Shown here piece by piece: positions 35,887 to 44,720 of a DNA stretch of 64,000 bases. A program made the translations under genes and the position numbers. Position 1 is the stretch's first letter, and the number at the start of each line of letters is the position of its first letter. The stretch covers positions 596,330 through 660,329 of the forward strand of contig NZ_JACHCP010000002.1 of NCBI RefSeq assembly GCF_014207185.1, in the 5' to 3' direction. The notes below the pieces were generated by a model. That model did no database searches, had not been told where the DNA came from, and worked only from the letters and a program-made list of their open reading frames with translations. The stretch comes from Rhodanobacter sp. A1T4. GTDB taxonomy: Bacteria > Pseudomonadota > Gammaproteobacteria > Xanthomonadales > Rhodanobacteraceae.

Positions 35887-38115
35887 ATGCTGAGCATTCT
35901 GCTGACGGCCGCGCTTGCAGCCAGCGCCACGACATCGGCGTCCGCATGGCAGGACGGGCTCGACTGGCATGGTGTGCATGTCGCGATGACGCACGATGCG
36001 CAAAGCAACTACACGCTCGCATGGCCGTATGGGCAACGCGTGATTGCGGCGCAACCGATGCGGGTCGATACAGCCAGCACCTTGTTCAATGGCCTGTTCG
36101 CGATGGCGCAGGACGATCTCGCGCAGGATTCGGTCAGCGCGATCCGCGACAACGCGTTCGATCATGGCCAGCCCATCCCCTGCCAGTGTTTTGAGACCGG
36201 CTTGAAATGGCCATACGTGTGGACGCGTGACCTGTCGTACTCGATTGATCTGGGTTTATGGCGATTTGATCCGGCACGCTCACGCAACGGCCTGCAGTTC
36301 AAGCTCTCCGATGTGCGCGGACCGGATAGCCGCGCCCCTGCTGCGGCACAGGGATCGGCCTCCATCAAAAGCGTCGTGATGCAGGACACCGGCTCCGGTG
36401 GCAGCTGGCCGATCAGCACGGATCGCGTGGTGTGGTTTCTCGGCGCCCACCATCTGCTCGGCGACAAGGCGTTTGCCGCGGACGTCTACCGGGCGCTGCG
36501 CGATACGCTGGCACAAGATCGCGCCTACGTGTTCGATCGCAACATCGGGCTCTATCGCGGCGAAACCTCGTTCCTCGACTGGCGTGAGCAGAGTTATCCA
36601 GTGTGGACGCAGAGCAACGTGGTCGCCATCGCCCAGTCGTTTTCGCTATCGACCAATGTGCTGCACTACAGCGCGCTGCAGATGGCCGCCGCGATGGCCA
36701 TGTCGCACGGCGATGCAAAAGCTGCAGCGGACTATCGCATGCAGGCCGCGGCGCTGAAGTCGGCGATCAACGCACGCTTCTGGCGCGACGACCGCAAGAT
36801 GTACATGAGTTACATCGGTGGCGACGCTACGCCTTACGACACCTACGATCTGCTCGGCATCGCGCTGGCCATCACCAGTGGTGTGGCGGACGGCGATCGC
36901 GCGCAGCAGACACTGGCGAACTATCCGACCTGGCCTGCCGGCAGTCCGGTGATCTGGCCCGAGCGCGCCGATCAGCCGATCTACCACAACCGCGCGATCT
37001 GGCCTTTCGTCAGTGCCTATGCGCTGCGGGCCGCGCGTAAGGTCAACGATCCGGCACGGATAACGCACGAGCTGCGATCGATCATGCGCGGTGCGGCGCT
37101 GTATGGCTCCAACATGGAGAATTACGAGCTGCTGACCCAGGGCCAGCACGTCGACGAAGGCCCGCTGAGCGGCCCGGTGGTCAACTCGCCGCGGCAGCTG
37201 TGGTCGGTCGCTGCGTATCTGGCCGCGGTAACCGAGGGTGTGTTCGGGCTTGAGGACGACGGCCATATCGAACCGAAGCTGCCGATGTCGCTCGTGCCGA
37301 TGCTGTTCGGCGCGCGCCGCTCGATCACGCTGACGCTACCCAACCAGACGATTACGCTGCAGCTGCCCGCGACGCTCGGCGATGGCAACCTGCTGGTCGC
37401 CGATCACGCCAGCACAGAGGGCACCACGACGGTGGTGACGCTCAAGGCGATGCATGCGGCCGACACACCGCTACGCGAGAATGCGCCGCTCTACGCACCA
37501 GCGGCGCCCGCTGCGCCTGTGGTCACGACAGCAGCCGATGACTGGCGCATTCAGGTCGATGGCAAGGCTTTGCTTTACGTCAACGGTCAACGGCAACCCG
37601 CGATTGATGGCTCAGCGTCCATCGCCAAACGGGCTGGCCTCCAATGCATCTCGACGACGCGCGCCGATGCGCAAGGTATCGAGTCCCTGCAAAGCCCAGC
37701 TGTATGTGTCGGCGACCTTGCCAACGTCACCGGTGCGTGGCCGCGCCGCTGGACGGCGACTACTGGCGGCAACTATCGCGTATGGCTGAACTACGCCAAC
37801 GACCACGGACCGATCAACACCGGCATCACTGCAGCCGTGAAGGTACTGGTGGTCGACTGCGCCGGTCGCGACGCACAGCGCGTGCCACTGGTGATGCCAC
37901 ACAGCATCGGGATACAGACATCGACCTATAGCGAGTTTTCCGCAAGCGCTGGCGCCGCTTGCCGCTTCAGCCTCGACGACGGTTTCAACATGAGCTATCT
38001 CGAGCACTTTGCGCACTACACCGGCGGCGCAGGCGGTGATGCCGGACCATTGAACGACGCCGATATCCACGAGCTGCAGATTGCCCTGCTCCCCCAAGAG
38101 ACCACGCCACCATGA
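35887..38115 (+). CDS. Exported six-hairpin glycosidase-like protein
   Basis: A 742-residue protein with an (alpha/alpha)6-barrel glycosidase core: KWPYVWTRDLSYSIDLGLWR, GGSWPISTDRVVWFLGAHHL, DWREQSYPVWTQSNVVAIAQ and YGSNMENYELL are typical of six-hairpin glycosidases. A C-terminal beta-rich domain follows (about residues 590-740). ATG 35887 gives a short signal peptide (MLSILLTAALAASATTSASA) without the usual basic residues. A 15-codon open frame starting at ATG 35846, preceded by AGGGAG, ends at a TGA overlapping this start; it is either a coupling leader or a sign of a frameshift in the true N-terminus. The GH family is uncertain (GH15-like or GH63-like). Context and operator point to alpha-glucans. 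Confidence 0.75.
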   Translation: MLSILLTAALAASATTSASAWQDGLDWHGVHVAMTHDAQSNYTLAWPYGQRVIAAQPMRVDTASTLFNGLFAMAQDDLAQDSVSAIRDNAFDHGQPIPCQCFETGLKWPYVWTRDLSYSIDLGLWRFDPARSRNGLQFKLSDVRGPDSRAPAAAQGSASIKSVVMQDTGSGGSWPISTDRVVWFLGAHHLLGDKAFAADVYRALRDTLAQDRAYVFDRNIGLYRGETSFLDWREQSYPVWTQSNVVAIAQSFSLSTNVLHYSALQMAAAMAMSHGDAKAAADYRMQAAALKSAINARFWRDDRKMYMSYIGGDATPYDTYDLLGIALAITSGVADGDRAQQTLANYPTWPAGSPVIWPERADQPIYHNRAIWPFVSAYALRAARKVNDPARITHELRSIMRGAALYGSNMENYELLTQGQHVDEGPLSGPVVNSPRQLWSVAAYLAAVTEGVFGLEDDGHIEPKLPMSLVPMLFGARRSITLTLPNQTITLQLPATLGDGNLLVADHASTEGTTTVVTLKAMHAADTPLRENAPLYAPAAPAAPVVTTAADDWRIQVDGKALLYVNGQRQPAIDGSASIAKRAGLQCISTTRADAQGIESLQSPAVCVGDLANVTGAWPRRWTATTGGNYRVWLNYANDHGPINTGITAAVKVLVVDCAGRDAQRVPLVMPHSIGIQTSTYSEFSASAGAACRFSLDDGFNMSYLEHFAHYTGGAGGDAGPLNDADIHELQIALLPQETTPP

Positions 38116-39614
38116 AAGCCAAGCCCACGCTATCGTTCTGGCAGATCTGGAACATGTGCTTCGGTTTTCTCGGCATCCAGTTCGGCTTTGCGCTGCAGAA
38201 CGCCAACGTCAGCCGGATCTTCCAGACGCTCGGTGCGGATGTGAACGACATCCCTGTCCTGTGGATCGCCGCGCCGCTGACCGGGCTGATCGTGCAACCG
38301 ATCATCGGCTATTGCTCCGATCGCACATGGAACCGCTTCGGCCGCCGGCGACCGTATTTTTTCGCCGGCGCCGTGCTGGCTACGCTGGCTCTGCTGGCGA
38401 TGCCGAATGCGCCGGTGCTGTGGATGGCCGCCGGCCTGCTATGGATCATGGACGCGTCATTCAATATCTCGATGGAGCCCTTTCGTGCCTTCGTCGGCGA
38501 TCAGCTGCCGCCATCACAGCGACCGCTGGGCTACTCGATGCAGAGTGTGTTTATCGGCGTAGGCGCCGTAGTGGCCTCGTTCCTTCCCTACCTGCTCACG
38601 CGTTGGGGCGTGGCCAATACCGCGGCCCCGGGCGAACTTCCGCATACCGTCAAGTTTGCTTTCTATATCGGCGGTGCAGTGCTGCTGGGTGCCATGCTGT
38701 GGACGGTGCTGACCACCAGAGAATATCCACCAAACGAATTGCAATCCTTTGCCGACCCGGCGATTGCCCAGGCACCAGCGGATGCTTCGGGTGCCTGGAA
38801 ACTCGGCGTCGTGTTTCTGGCGCTTGGCGCGCTGATGATTTTTTTGATCATCCACTTTGCGCTGGAGAAAGAGCTTTACCTTCTCAGTGGTGGGCTAATC
38901 GTATTCGGGCTGCTGTTTGTCTGGCTTGCGTTCACCCGCAGCACGGGCCCCCTGCGCCAGATCATGGGCGATCTCCACGATATGCCCAAACCGATGCGTC
39001 GGCTTAACTGGGTCCAGTTCTTTTCGTGGTTCGCGATGTTTGCCATGTGGATCAACACCACATCGGCGGTATCGCAGACGTTTTACGGCAGCAGCGATAC
39101 CACCTCGATCGCCTACAACGAAGGCGCCAATTGGGCTGGTGTCTTGATGGGCACCTACAACGGCGTCGGTGTGCTGGCGGCCGTGCTCATTCCGTTATTG
39201 GTGCGCCTGCTCGGCATGCGCGTCAGCCACCTGCTCAACCTGTGGCTGGGCGGCGCTGGCCTGCTGTCGTTCCTGTTCATTCGTGACCCGCACTGGCTGC
39301 TGGTGTCGATGATCGGCGTGGGCTTTGCCTGGGCGTCGATCCTGTCGCTGCCGTACGCGCTGCTGTCGGACAACCTGCCCGCTGCCAAGATGGGCATTTA
39401 CATGGGCATCTTCAATTTCTTCATCGTCATTCCGCAGCTGCTGGCGGCCAGCGTGCTCGGTGTGCTGCTGAAGCTGTTCTTCCACGGCCAGCCGATCTGG
39501 GCACTCGCACTGGGTGGTGCCAGTCTGATCATCGCTGGCTTGTGCACGCTGCGCGTGCGCGAGCCGATCGAGGAGGAGACCTCAGGTTCCTCAACCTCGG
39601 GCAAGGCAATCTAG
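38112..39614 (+). CDS. MFS maltose/malto-oligosaccharide permease
   Basis: A 500-residue, 12-helix transporter of the same GPH/sucrose-symporter branch as the permease at 2023 (LSFWQIWNMCFGFLGIQFGF, then DRTWNRFGRRRPYFF). It is longer because of an extended central loop between the two halves. Its ATG overlaps the glycosidase stop as ATGA, so it is translationally coupled. It most likely imports maltose or maltodextrins released in the periplasm, for use by the cytoplasmic alpha-glucosidase at 11328. It converges on the LacI gene, leaving 17 bp between stops. Confidence 0.87.
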   Translation: MKAKPTLSFWQIWNMCFGFLGIQFGFALQNANVSRIFQTLGADVNDIPVLWIAAPLTGLIVQPIIGYCSDRTWNRFGRRRPYFFAGAVLATLALLAMPNAPVLWMAAGLLWIMDASFNISMEPFRAFVGDQLPPSQRPLGYSMQSVFIGVGAVVASFLPYLLTRWGVANTAAPGELPHTVKFAFYIGGAVLLGAMLWTVLTTREYPPNELQSFADPAIAQAPADASGAWKLGVVFLALGALMIFLIIHFALEKELYLLSGGLIVFGLLFVWLAFTRSTGPLRQIMGDLHDMPKPMRRLNWVQFFSWFAMFAMWINTTSAVSQTFYGSSDTTSIAYNEGANWAGVLMGTYNGVGVLAAVLIPLLVRLLGMRVSHLLNLWLGGAGLLSFLFIRDPHWLLVSMIGVGFAWASILSLPYALLSDNLPAAKMGIYMGIFNFFIVIPQLLAASVLGVLLKLFFHGQPIWALALGGASLIIAGLCTLRVREPIEEETSGSSTSGKAI

Positions 39615-39631
39615 CTGTCAAACGAACGGGT

Positions 39632-40702
39632 TTATCGGATACCTGTCGTTTCGCGCTTCGCTTTCCTGGTCACTGCATGACCCCGCTCGCTCGAACGTCG
39701 CAGCGTGAGTGTGGCGGGAAGGACAACGCTTTCGGCAGGCTGACCCCTTATGAGGCTGAGCAAGCTTTCGACCAGAACCTCGCCAGCCTTGCGCGTGTCC
39801 TGCACAACCGTGCTCAACGGTGGATTGACGAAGCTGGCCATGGCGATGTCATCGAAGCCGACCACCGCGACATCCTGCGGCACGCGCAGGCCATGATCGG
39901 ACAGCGCACGCATCGCGCCGATGGCGATCAGATCGCTGGCAGCGAATACCGCATCGAACGCCACTTTGCGAGCGAGTAGCGTGTGCATCGCTTCATAACC
40001 GGAGTGTTCGGTGCTTTCCGCATCCACTTGCAAGGCTGTCTGCGCTATCTGACCGCCCTGTACGAGTGCGTCGGCATAGCCGCGATAGCGCTCGAAGAAT
40101 TCCGGATAGTGGCTGGACGCATCACCGAGAAACGCAATGTTCCTGCAGCCCTGTTCCAGCAGATGCCGGGCGACCGCGTCACCGCCCTGAAAATTGTCGC
40201 AGCCAATCGATAGACCAGGCTGATCGGGCAGCACCGCCCCCCAGCGCACGAAGCAGGTGCCGTGCGCCACCAGCTTGTCGAGCTTGTCACGATAGGCGAT
40301 GTAATCGCCGTAGCCGAGCAGGATGATGCCGTCGGCCTTCTTGCTCTCGGCGAAATCCGCATGCCAGTCCTGCGACAGCTGCTGGAACGAGATCAGCAGG
40401 TCGTAACCCTGTTTGGCGCAGGCGCGAGTGATCGAGCCCAGCATCGACAGGAAGAACGGATTGATATGCGACTCGTCGGTCGTCGGATCCTCGAACAGCA
40501 GCAGCGCCAGCGTGCCCGAATGCATGCGACGCAGATTGGAGGCGTTCTTGTCGACCTTGTAGTTGAGCTGATCCACGGCGACCTGGATGCGCCGTCGCGT
40601 CTCCTCGTTGACCAGCGGGCTGCCGCGCAACGCCCGCGACACCGTGGACTGGGAAACCCCGGCCAGGTGGGCGATATCGAATGAGGTGGACTTGCCCTTC
40701 AT
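39632..40702 (-). CDS. LacI-family regulator of the alpha-glucan regulon
   Basis: A 356-residue LacI/GalR repressor with an N-terminal helix-turn-helix (FDIAHLAGVSQSTVSRALRG, residues 8-27), hinge helix (NASNLRRMHSG) and sugar-binding domain (DGIILLGYGDYIAYRDKLDK, VFAASDLIAIGAMRALSDHG, VVGFDDIAMASFVNPPLSTV). It lies next to the GH31/glycosidase/MFS genes, and the four identical palindromes nearby have LacI-operator symmetry with a central CG. I infer that it binds them. No copy of the palindrome precedes this gene itself, so simple autoregulation is not evident. Confidence 0.88.
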   Translation of the reverse strand: MKGKSTSFDIAHLAGVSQSTVSRALRGSPLVNEETRRRIQVAVDQLNYKVDKNASNLRRMHSGTLALLLFEDPTTDESHINPFFLSMLGSITRACAKQGYDLLISFQQLSQDWHADFAESKKADGIILLGYGDYIAYRDKLDKLVAHGTCFVRWGAVLPDQPGLSIGCDNFQGGDAVARHLLEQGCRNIAFLGDASSHYPEFFERYRGYADALVQGGQIAQTALQVDAESTEHSGYEAMHTLLARKVAFDAVFAASDLIAIGAMRALSDHGLRVPQDVAVVGFDDIAMASFVNPPLSTVVQDTRKAGEVLVESLLSLIRGQPAESVVLPATLTLRRSSERGHAVTRKAKRETTGIR

Positions 40703-40868
40703 GCGCGCTGCTGCGTAAACCTTTGTGGTGCGGCACGGTCATGCCGAAGCACGCCAAGTCCTTGCGGCCATGCCCTGCAATTGTTGCCTGCGTGCAGACA
40801 TAGTACCCGCCGCAGCGCAGCACGAATGGGTGAGGCGACGCCGGCCAGGCATCAACCGGGCGCTAAGG

Positions 40869-42698
40869 CTATTCCTGCGCGTTGATCACCGCCAGAAAAT
40901 CCCGGCCGTAACGCTTGAGCTTGGCTTCGCCGACGCCACTGATGGTAGCCAGCTCCTCCTCGTTCGCCGGCAGCGCACGCAGCATCGCCAGCAAGGTTGC
41001 ATCATGAAACACCACATACGGCGGCACGCCGTGCTGCTTGGCCAACTGCGTGCGCACCGCGCGCAACGCATCCCACATCGACTGCTCGTACGCCTCGATA
41101 CCGAGGCTGCCACCCCCGCTCCTATCACCGCTGGCCAGTTTGCTGTCGCGGCGACGGCTGCCGCCTCGCGGTGGCCGCACGTCTTCGCGCAGCTTCACCG
41201 TCTGGCCACCGCTGAGCACGGCGCGACTCGCCGTCGTCAGCCGTAGCGTGCCGTAGCCTTCGGCATCCGCCTCCAGCAGGCCAGCGGCCAGCAGCTGGCG
41301 AAACACCGAGCGCCACTGCTTCTCATCCATCGACGCACCGATACCGAAGGTGCTGAGCTGATGATGGTTGGAACTCAAGACCTTCGGCGTTTCCTCGCCA
41401 CGCAAGATGTCGATCACGTGGCCGGAACCGAAACGCTGGCCGCTGCGATACACCGCCGACAGCGCCTTTTGCGCCGGCACCGTGGCATCCCAGGTTTTCG
41501 GCGGCTCGATGCAGTTGTCGCAATGGCCGCACGGGCCGCGATACACCTCGCCAAACGCGCCCAGCAGCAGCTGGCGACGGCAGTCGGTCGCCTCGGCATA
41601 CGCCAGCAGCGATTCCAGCTTCTGCCGCTCCACACGCTTGCGATCGTCGGCCGATTCGGACTGCGCAATCATCTGGCTCATCGTCACCACATCGGACAGG
41701 CCGTAGATCATCCAGGCCTCGGCCGGCAGACCGTCGCGACCGCCGCGGCCGGTCTCCTGGTAATAGCCTTCCATGCTGCGTGGCAGATCCAGATGCGCGA
41801 CGAAGCGCACGTCCGGCTTGTCGATGCCCATGCCGAACGCCACCGTGGCTACCATCACCACGCCGTCCTCGCGCAGAAAACGTTTTTGATTGGCGCTGCG
41901 CTTGGCCGCGTCGAGACCGGCGTGATACGGCAATGCCTCCACCCCAGACTCCGCCAGCCACTCGGCCGTCTCGTCCACCTTGCGGCGACTGAGGCAATAC
42001 ACGATGCCCGACTCGCCGCGATGGCCCTCCAGAAACTCCGCCAGCTGCCGCTTCGCGTTATGCCGCAGCCCCACGCGATAACCAATGTTCGGCCGATCGA
42101 AACTGGCCACAAACTGCCGTGCCTCCTGCAGCGACAACCGTTCGACGATCTCCTCGCGCGTGCGCGGATCCGCCGTGGCCGTGAGCGCGATGCGCGGCAC
42201 GTGCGCAAAGCGCTGATGCAGCACCGCCAGCTCGCGATACTCCGGCCGAAAATCATGCCCCCACTGCGATACGCAGTGCGCCTCGTCAATCGCGAACAGC
42301 GCCACCTCGGTGCGCTCCAGCAGGCTGAGAAAGCGCCCGGTCAGCAGCCGCTCCGGCGCCACGTAAAGCAAGTTCAACTCACCCGCCAACAGCTGCCGCT
42401 CCACCTCGCGCTGCTCGTCGGCCGGAATGCTGGAATTGAGAAACGCCGCGGCCACGCCGGCCTCGCGTAGCGCATCGACCTGATCCTGCATCAGCGCGAT
42501 CAGCGGCGACACCACAATCCCCGTCCCCTGCCGCACCAACGCCGGAATCTGATAACACAGCGACTTGCCGCCGCCAGTCGGCATCAGCACCAGCGCATCC
42601 CCACCCTCGACCACATGGTCGACGATAGCCTGCTGCTGGCCGCGGAAATTCGGGTAACCGAAAACAGTTTGAAGAATGTCGAGAGCGTTGCTTGGCAT
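40869..42698 (-). CDS. recQ: ATP-dependent DNA helicase RecQ
   Basis: A 609-residue SF2 helicase, the usual length for bacterial RecQ. The Walker A motif [13 protein letters not shown] (Lys45), the DEAH box in [31 protein letters not shown] and the [10 protein letters not shown] motif VI are present. The zinc-binding region includes [12 protein letters not shown] and CGHCDNC, then a winged-helix RQC domain and a C-terminal HRDC domain ([18 protein letters not shown], ending [14 protein letters not shown]). It unwinds DNA during recombination and repair. It is a single-gene unit next to an accessory region. Confidence 0.95.
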   Translation of the reverse strand: MPSNALDILQTVFGYPNFRGQQQAIVDHVVEGGDALVLMPTGGGKSLCYQIPALVRQGTGIVVSPLIALMQDQVDALREAGVAAAFLNSSIPADEQREVERQLLAGELNLLYVAPERLLTGRFLSLLERTEVALFAIDEAHCVSQWGHDFRPEYRELAVLHQRFAHVPRIALTATADPRTREEIVERLSLQEARQFVASFDRPNIGYRVGLRHNAKRQLAEFLEGHRGESGIVYCLSRRKVDETAEWLAESGVEALPYHAGLDAAKRSANQKRFLREDGVVMVATVAFGMGIDKPDVRFVAHLDLPRSMEGYYQETGRGGRDGLPAEAWMIYGLSDVVTMSQMIAQSESADDRKRVERQKLESLLAYAEATDCRRQLLLGAFGEVYRGPCGHCDNCIEPPKTWDATVPAQKALSAVYRSGQRFGSGHVIDILRGEETPKVLSSNHHQLSTFGIGASMDEKQWRSVFRQLLAAGLLEADAEGYGTLRLTTASRAVLSGGQTVKLREDVRPPRGGSRRRDSKLASGDRSGGGSLGIEAYEQSMWDALRAVRTQLAKQHGVPPYVVFHDATLLAMLRALPANEEELATISGVGEAKLKRYGRDFLAVINAQE

Positions 42699-42871
42699 CC
42701 GCCCATGCTAACAAATGGACGTTACGCACTGGGCTGATTGGGCTGTGGGTTTGCGTCGCGACGCACCCGCTCAGTTCTCCCTGAGCGTAACGGAGTGAAG
42801 TCGAAGGGATTTGAACGTGACGTTGTAGTCGCGCTTAAAGCAAAAGCTTTCGTCCTCCTGCGGAGGCCGAG

Positions 42872-42931
42872 CTACTTTCTCTTGAGTGGCCAAGAGAAAG
42901 TAGCCAAAGAGAAGGCCACCCCACTTGGCGC
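42872..42931 (+). repeat. Dispersed repeat, copy A (inverted relative to copy B)
   Basis: A perfect 13-bp hairpin (CTACTTTCTCTTG and CAAGAGAAAGTAG, loop of 6) runs into a conserved 44-bp segment at 42888-42931. That segment is matched in reverse orientation at 44820-44865 with a handful of differences. Together the copies bracket the cassette array and the gene-free region next to the recombinase. Confidence 0.8.
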
Positions 42932-42981
42932 ACAGGGGAGTTGGAAAAGCTGAGCAACTTTCCCGCAAATTCAACTAAATA

Positions 42982-43040
42982 GCATCAACGCTGGAGTTAA
43001 GCCCTGCAGAAGGCAATCCGATGCAACGATGGGTAAGCCA
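42982..43040 (-). other. Degenerate attC-like site at the distal end of the cassette array
   Basis: AACGCTGGAGTTAAGC (42987-43002) is identical to one arm of the intact attC at 43823, but the opposite arm and the GTTRRRY core are not recognisable. It follows the stop of the acetyltransferase cassette gene in the expected position, so it is probably a decayed attC. Confidence 0.5.
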
Positions 43041-43045
43041 CCACT

Positions 43046-43543
43046 TCATCGACGGACTATGGCCCAGCGCTCATGATCGCGCCAACGCCCACCAATTTTG
43101 AGATAGGCAGGCGAGTAGCCTTCTTTGTTAAAACCGCAAGTCCTCGCCAACGCGATGGATGCCACGTTTTCGGGCTGGATGTTCGCCTCGAGCCGGTGAA
43201 GACGCAAGCTGGAAAATGCGTGACGCACGACTGCCCTGAGCCCTTGCGCCATAAAGCCATTGCGTTCGTGGCCAGCAAACGCGAAGTACCCGACGTAGCC
43301 GCTACGAAATACGCCGTGGATGATGTTTGTGATGTTGATTGCACCGACCAATTGGGCATCATCTGGTGACACAACGACGAAGCCATAGTTGGTTGGCGGT
43401 GTGAAGCGTGACATGTACTTTGCGAACGCATCTGGCGTGACGGGAGGCGCCGCCCAACCTCTGTGCAACGCACGGCTGACACGCGCTGCTGTAGTGAACC
43501 CAAGCATGTCACTCAACTCAATCTGGCGAATGTGGACTTGCAT
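43046..43543 (-). CDS. GNAT-family N-acetyltransferase (cassette gene)
   Basis: A 165-residue acetyltransferase of the RimJ/RimL type. It shows YVGYFAFAGHERNGFMAQGL (beta-4 and the acetyl-CoA-binding turn NGFMAQG), HRLEANIQPENVASIALARTCGF and a C-terminal WAIVRR. It would transfer an acetyl group to a protein N-terminus or small amine; the target is unknown. It lies between two attC-like sites, in the array orientation, and so reads as a promoterless gene cassette. Mobile cassettes often carry such acetyltransferases. Confidence 0.85.
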   Translation of the reverse strand: MQVHIRQIELSDMLGFTTAARVSRALHRGWAAPPVTPDAFAKYMSRFTPPTNYGFVVVSPDDAQLVGAINITNIIHGVFRSGYVGYFAFAGHERNGFMAQGLRAVVRHAFSSLRLHRLEANIQPENVASIALARTCGFNKEGYSPAYLKIGGRWRDHERWAIVRR

Positions 43544-43551
43544 CAGCTTTG

Positions 43552-43809
43552 CTACCTGACGCCTGATTCAAGCCGAGCCGCAAGGCGGCTGACGATGTCG
43601 AATTGATTGCGTTGCGCTCGTGGCTGTGAACTCGCATCGATAATTTCGCCCGTTCCAATCGCAACATTCTCCGGCAAGTGGGACTGCAGAAACTCACGAA
43701 TAAACGCTTCACGAGGGGTGCCTTTGTGAAGGCTGTGCCCGCTGTTGGCGGGAATACGAGAGATAGCAATGAGAGCGTTCTCTTTCGCATCCATGTGTGA
43801 TTTCAGCAT
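43552..43809 (-). pseudogene. Truncated DUF6602-like gene with attC-encoded tail
   Basis: An 85-residue frame. Residues 1-73 (including NSGHSLHKGTPREAFIREFL, then NVAIGTGEIID and NQFDIV) resemble the first part of longer DUF6602-type proteins, in which the FDIV segment leads into the rest of the domain. Here the reading frame runs straight into an attC site (43554-43603), which encodes the final SRLAARLESGVR. The gene therefore seems to have lost its 3' part when the cassette formed. The DUF6602 match is from memory of the motif pattern and is only moderately sure. The product is probably non-functional. Confidence 0.5.
43554..43603 (-). other. attC recombination site, variant core
   Basis: Bounded by ACCTGAC and GTCGAAT, that is RYYYAAC/GTTRRRY with complementary G/C substitutions on both sides, so base pairing of the folded site is kept. 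The centre AGCCGC-AAG-GCGGCT is a perfect 6-bp hairpin, flanked by the GATTCAAGCC arm common in attC sites. It separates the truncated gene from the acetyltransferase. Confidence 0.65.
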
Positions 43810-43822
43810 TCGTGCGAACCCT

Positions 43823-43879
43823 GTCTAACGCTGGAGTTAAGCGGCGCCGGTGGCGTCCGCCTTGAACGAGTAGTTAGGT
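43823..43879 (-). other. Intact integron attC site
   Basis: Bounded by perfect core sites GTCTAAC (RYYYAAC) and GTTAGGT (GTTRRRY), 57 bp overall. The arms GGAGTTAAGCGG and CCGCCTTGAAC pair with the usual unpaired extra bases, around a CGCCGGTGGCG centre. On the minus strand it closely resembles the attC of aadA-type cassettes. It lies 6 bp after the membrane-protein stop and 14 bp before the next gene start, the standard cassette geometry. Confidence 0.85.
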
Positions 43880-43885
43880 AGTGAC

Positions 43886-44347
43886 TCATTTCCCGAGACA
43901 GTAAAAGAATGTACTGCATACTGCCGCTTGATTGAGGATGACTCCGGCGAGCACGACGCATGCGGTCACGGAGCCGGCGATCAATGGATGTAAAGTTGAT
44001 CGGCTGCGAAGTGCGCCTGCTACCCCAACTGCCCCAACTGTTGCACCTGGCAGTGAAAAGACATACAGCAGCCAAGCCATAGAATCAGGATGCATGCGGG
44101 TGAATACCCAAATTCCGAACGCAGCGAGATAGGTCGCAAGTGCGATAGCGACACCCGCAACGATAGCCGGGCGAGGCTCGAACAAAAAGACGAATGCCAG
44201 TACGCCAAGCTGAGAGGCCCAGTAGAAGGCTGCGTTGGCCAAGAAGAACGAGTTTTTTGGTGCAAGTAGCGTGGAAACGACAAGCCCCAATGACACGCAA
44301 ATAATTGCAGCGTAACTTTCAGTCTTGTGCGGCATTCTGACGAGCAT
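43886..44347 (-). CDS. Small membrane protein (cassette gene), function unknown
   Basis: A 153-residue protein with four hydrophobic segments (about 14-28, 36-55, 61-80 and 93-110) and a fifth near 121-142. I recognise no family. Its stop is 6 bp from an intact attC and its start is 5 bp from a core site ACCTAAC, so it occupies a complete gene cassette. There is no room for its own promoter. ATG 44347 is used; ATG 44335 (MPHKTESY) is equally possible. Cassette genes of this kind are often species-specific. Confidence 0.65.
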   Translation of the reverse strand: MLVRMPHKTESYAAIICVSLGLVVSTLLAPKNSFFLANAAFYWASQLGVLAFVFLFEPRPAIVAGVAIALATYLAAFGIWVFTRMHPDSMAWLLYVFSLPGATVGAVGVAGALRSRSTLHPLIAGSVTACVVLAGVILNQAAVCSTFFYCLGK

Positions 44348-44351
44348 GAGG

Positions 44352-44361
44352 CACCTAACGC
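44352..44361 (-). other. Lone cassette core site at the start of the array
   Basis: ACCTAAC matches RYYYAAC and reads GCGTTAGGT on the minus strand, directly before the first cassette gene. No matching partner arm is visible upstream, so it may be an attI relic or the remaining half of a deleted attC. Confidence 0.5.
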
Positions 44362-44720
44362 TTATTAGACCTCAGATTGAGACATATGCAATGGATGTTC
44401 AGGCTCGGCGAGCATTGCGTCAAGCGACGAAAACCTAAGCTGGGCAAGCGTTTTGGATAACGTATTTCAGATGCGACCGAATGATAATGTCTTTGCATAT
44501 CTCACGAACCGATTCGCGATGTCTTATTCCCACAAAATGCGGTGACAACCCGCACGATTGGTCATGCTTCATCCCCAGCGTTGGTCGAGGTTGGGCGGCA
44601 TTTTCGGGCGCGAAGATTTTTTAGCGTGTAAGGCAACCCACAGAAACGGCAAGCGTAGGTTGCGCGCTGCTTTTGCGGTGCCCCTGTGCGGCGGTGAGGT
44701 GGGGTCGACAGGCCCGCAGG

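Larger units (their letters stand above)
42699..43045. other. Gene-free region with dispersed repeat and decayed attC
   Basis: No gene is supported. It contains a strong hairpin and dispersed repeat (42872-42931) and, at the right end, a degenerate attC-like sequence (42982-43040). Open frames across it, such as one reading QEKVAKEKATPLGA, are typical translations of the repeat and not proteins. Confidence 0.5.

Noticed and set aside
42738..42953. 71-codon frame in the dispersed repeat
   Set aside because: The reading QEKVAKEKATPLGA is the usual spurious translation of this repeat family; no ribosome binding site.
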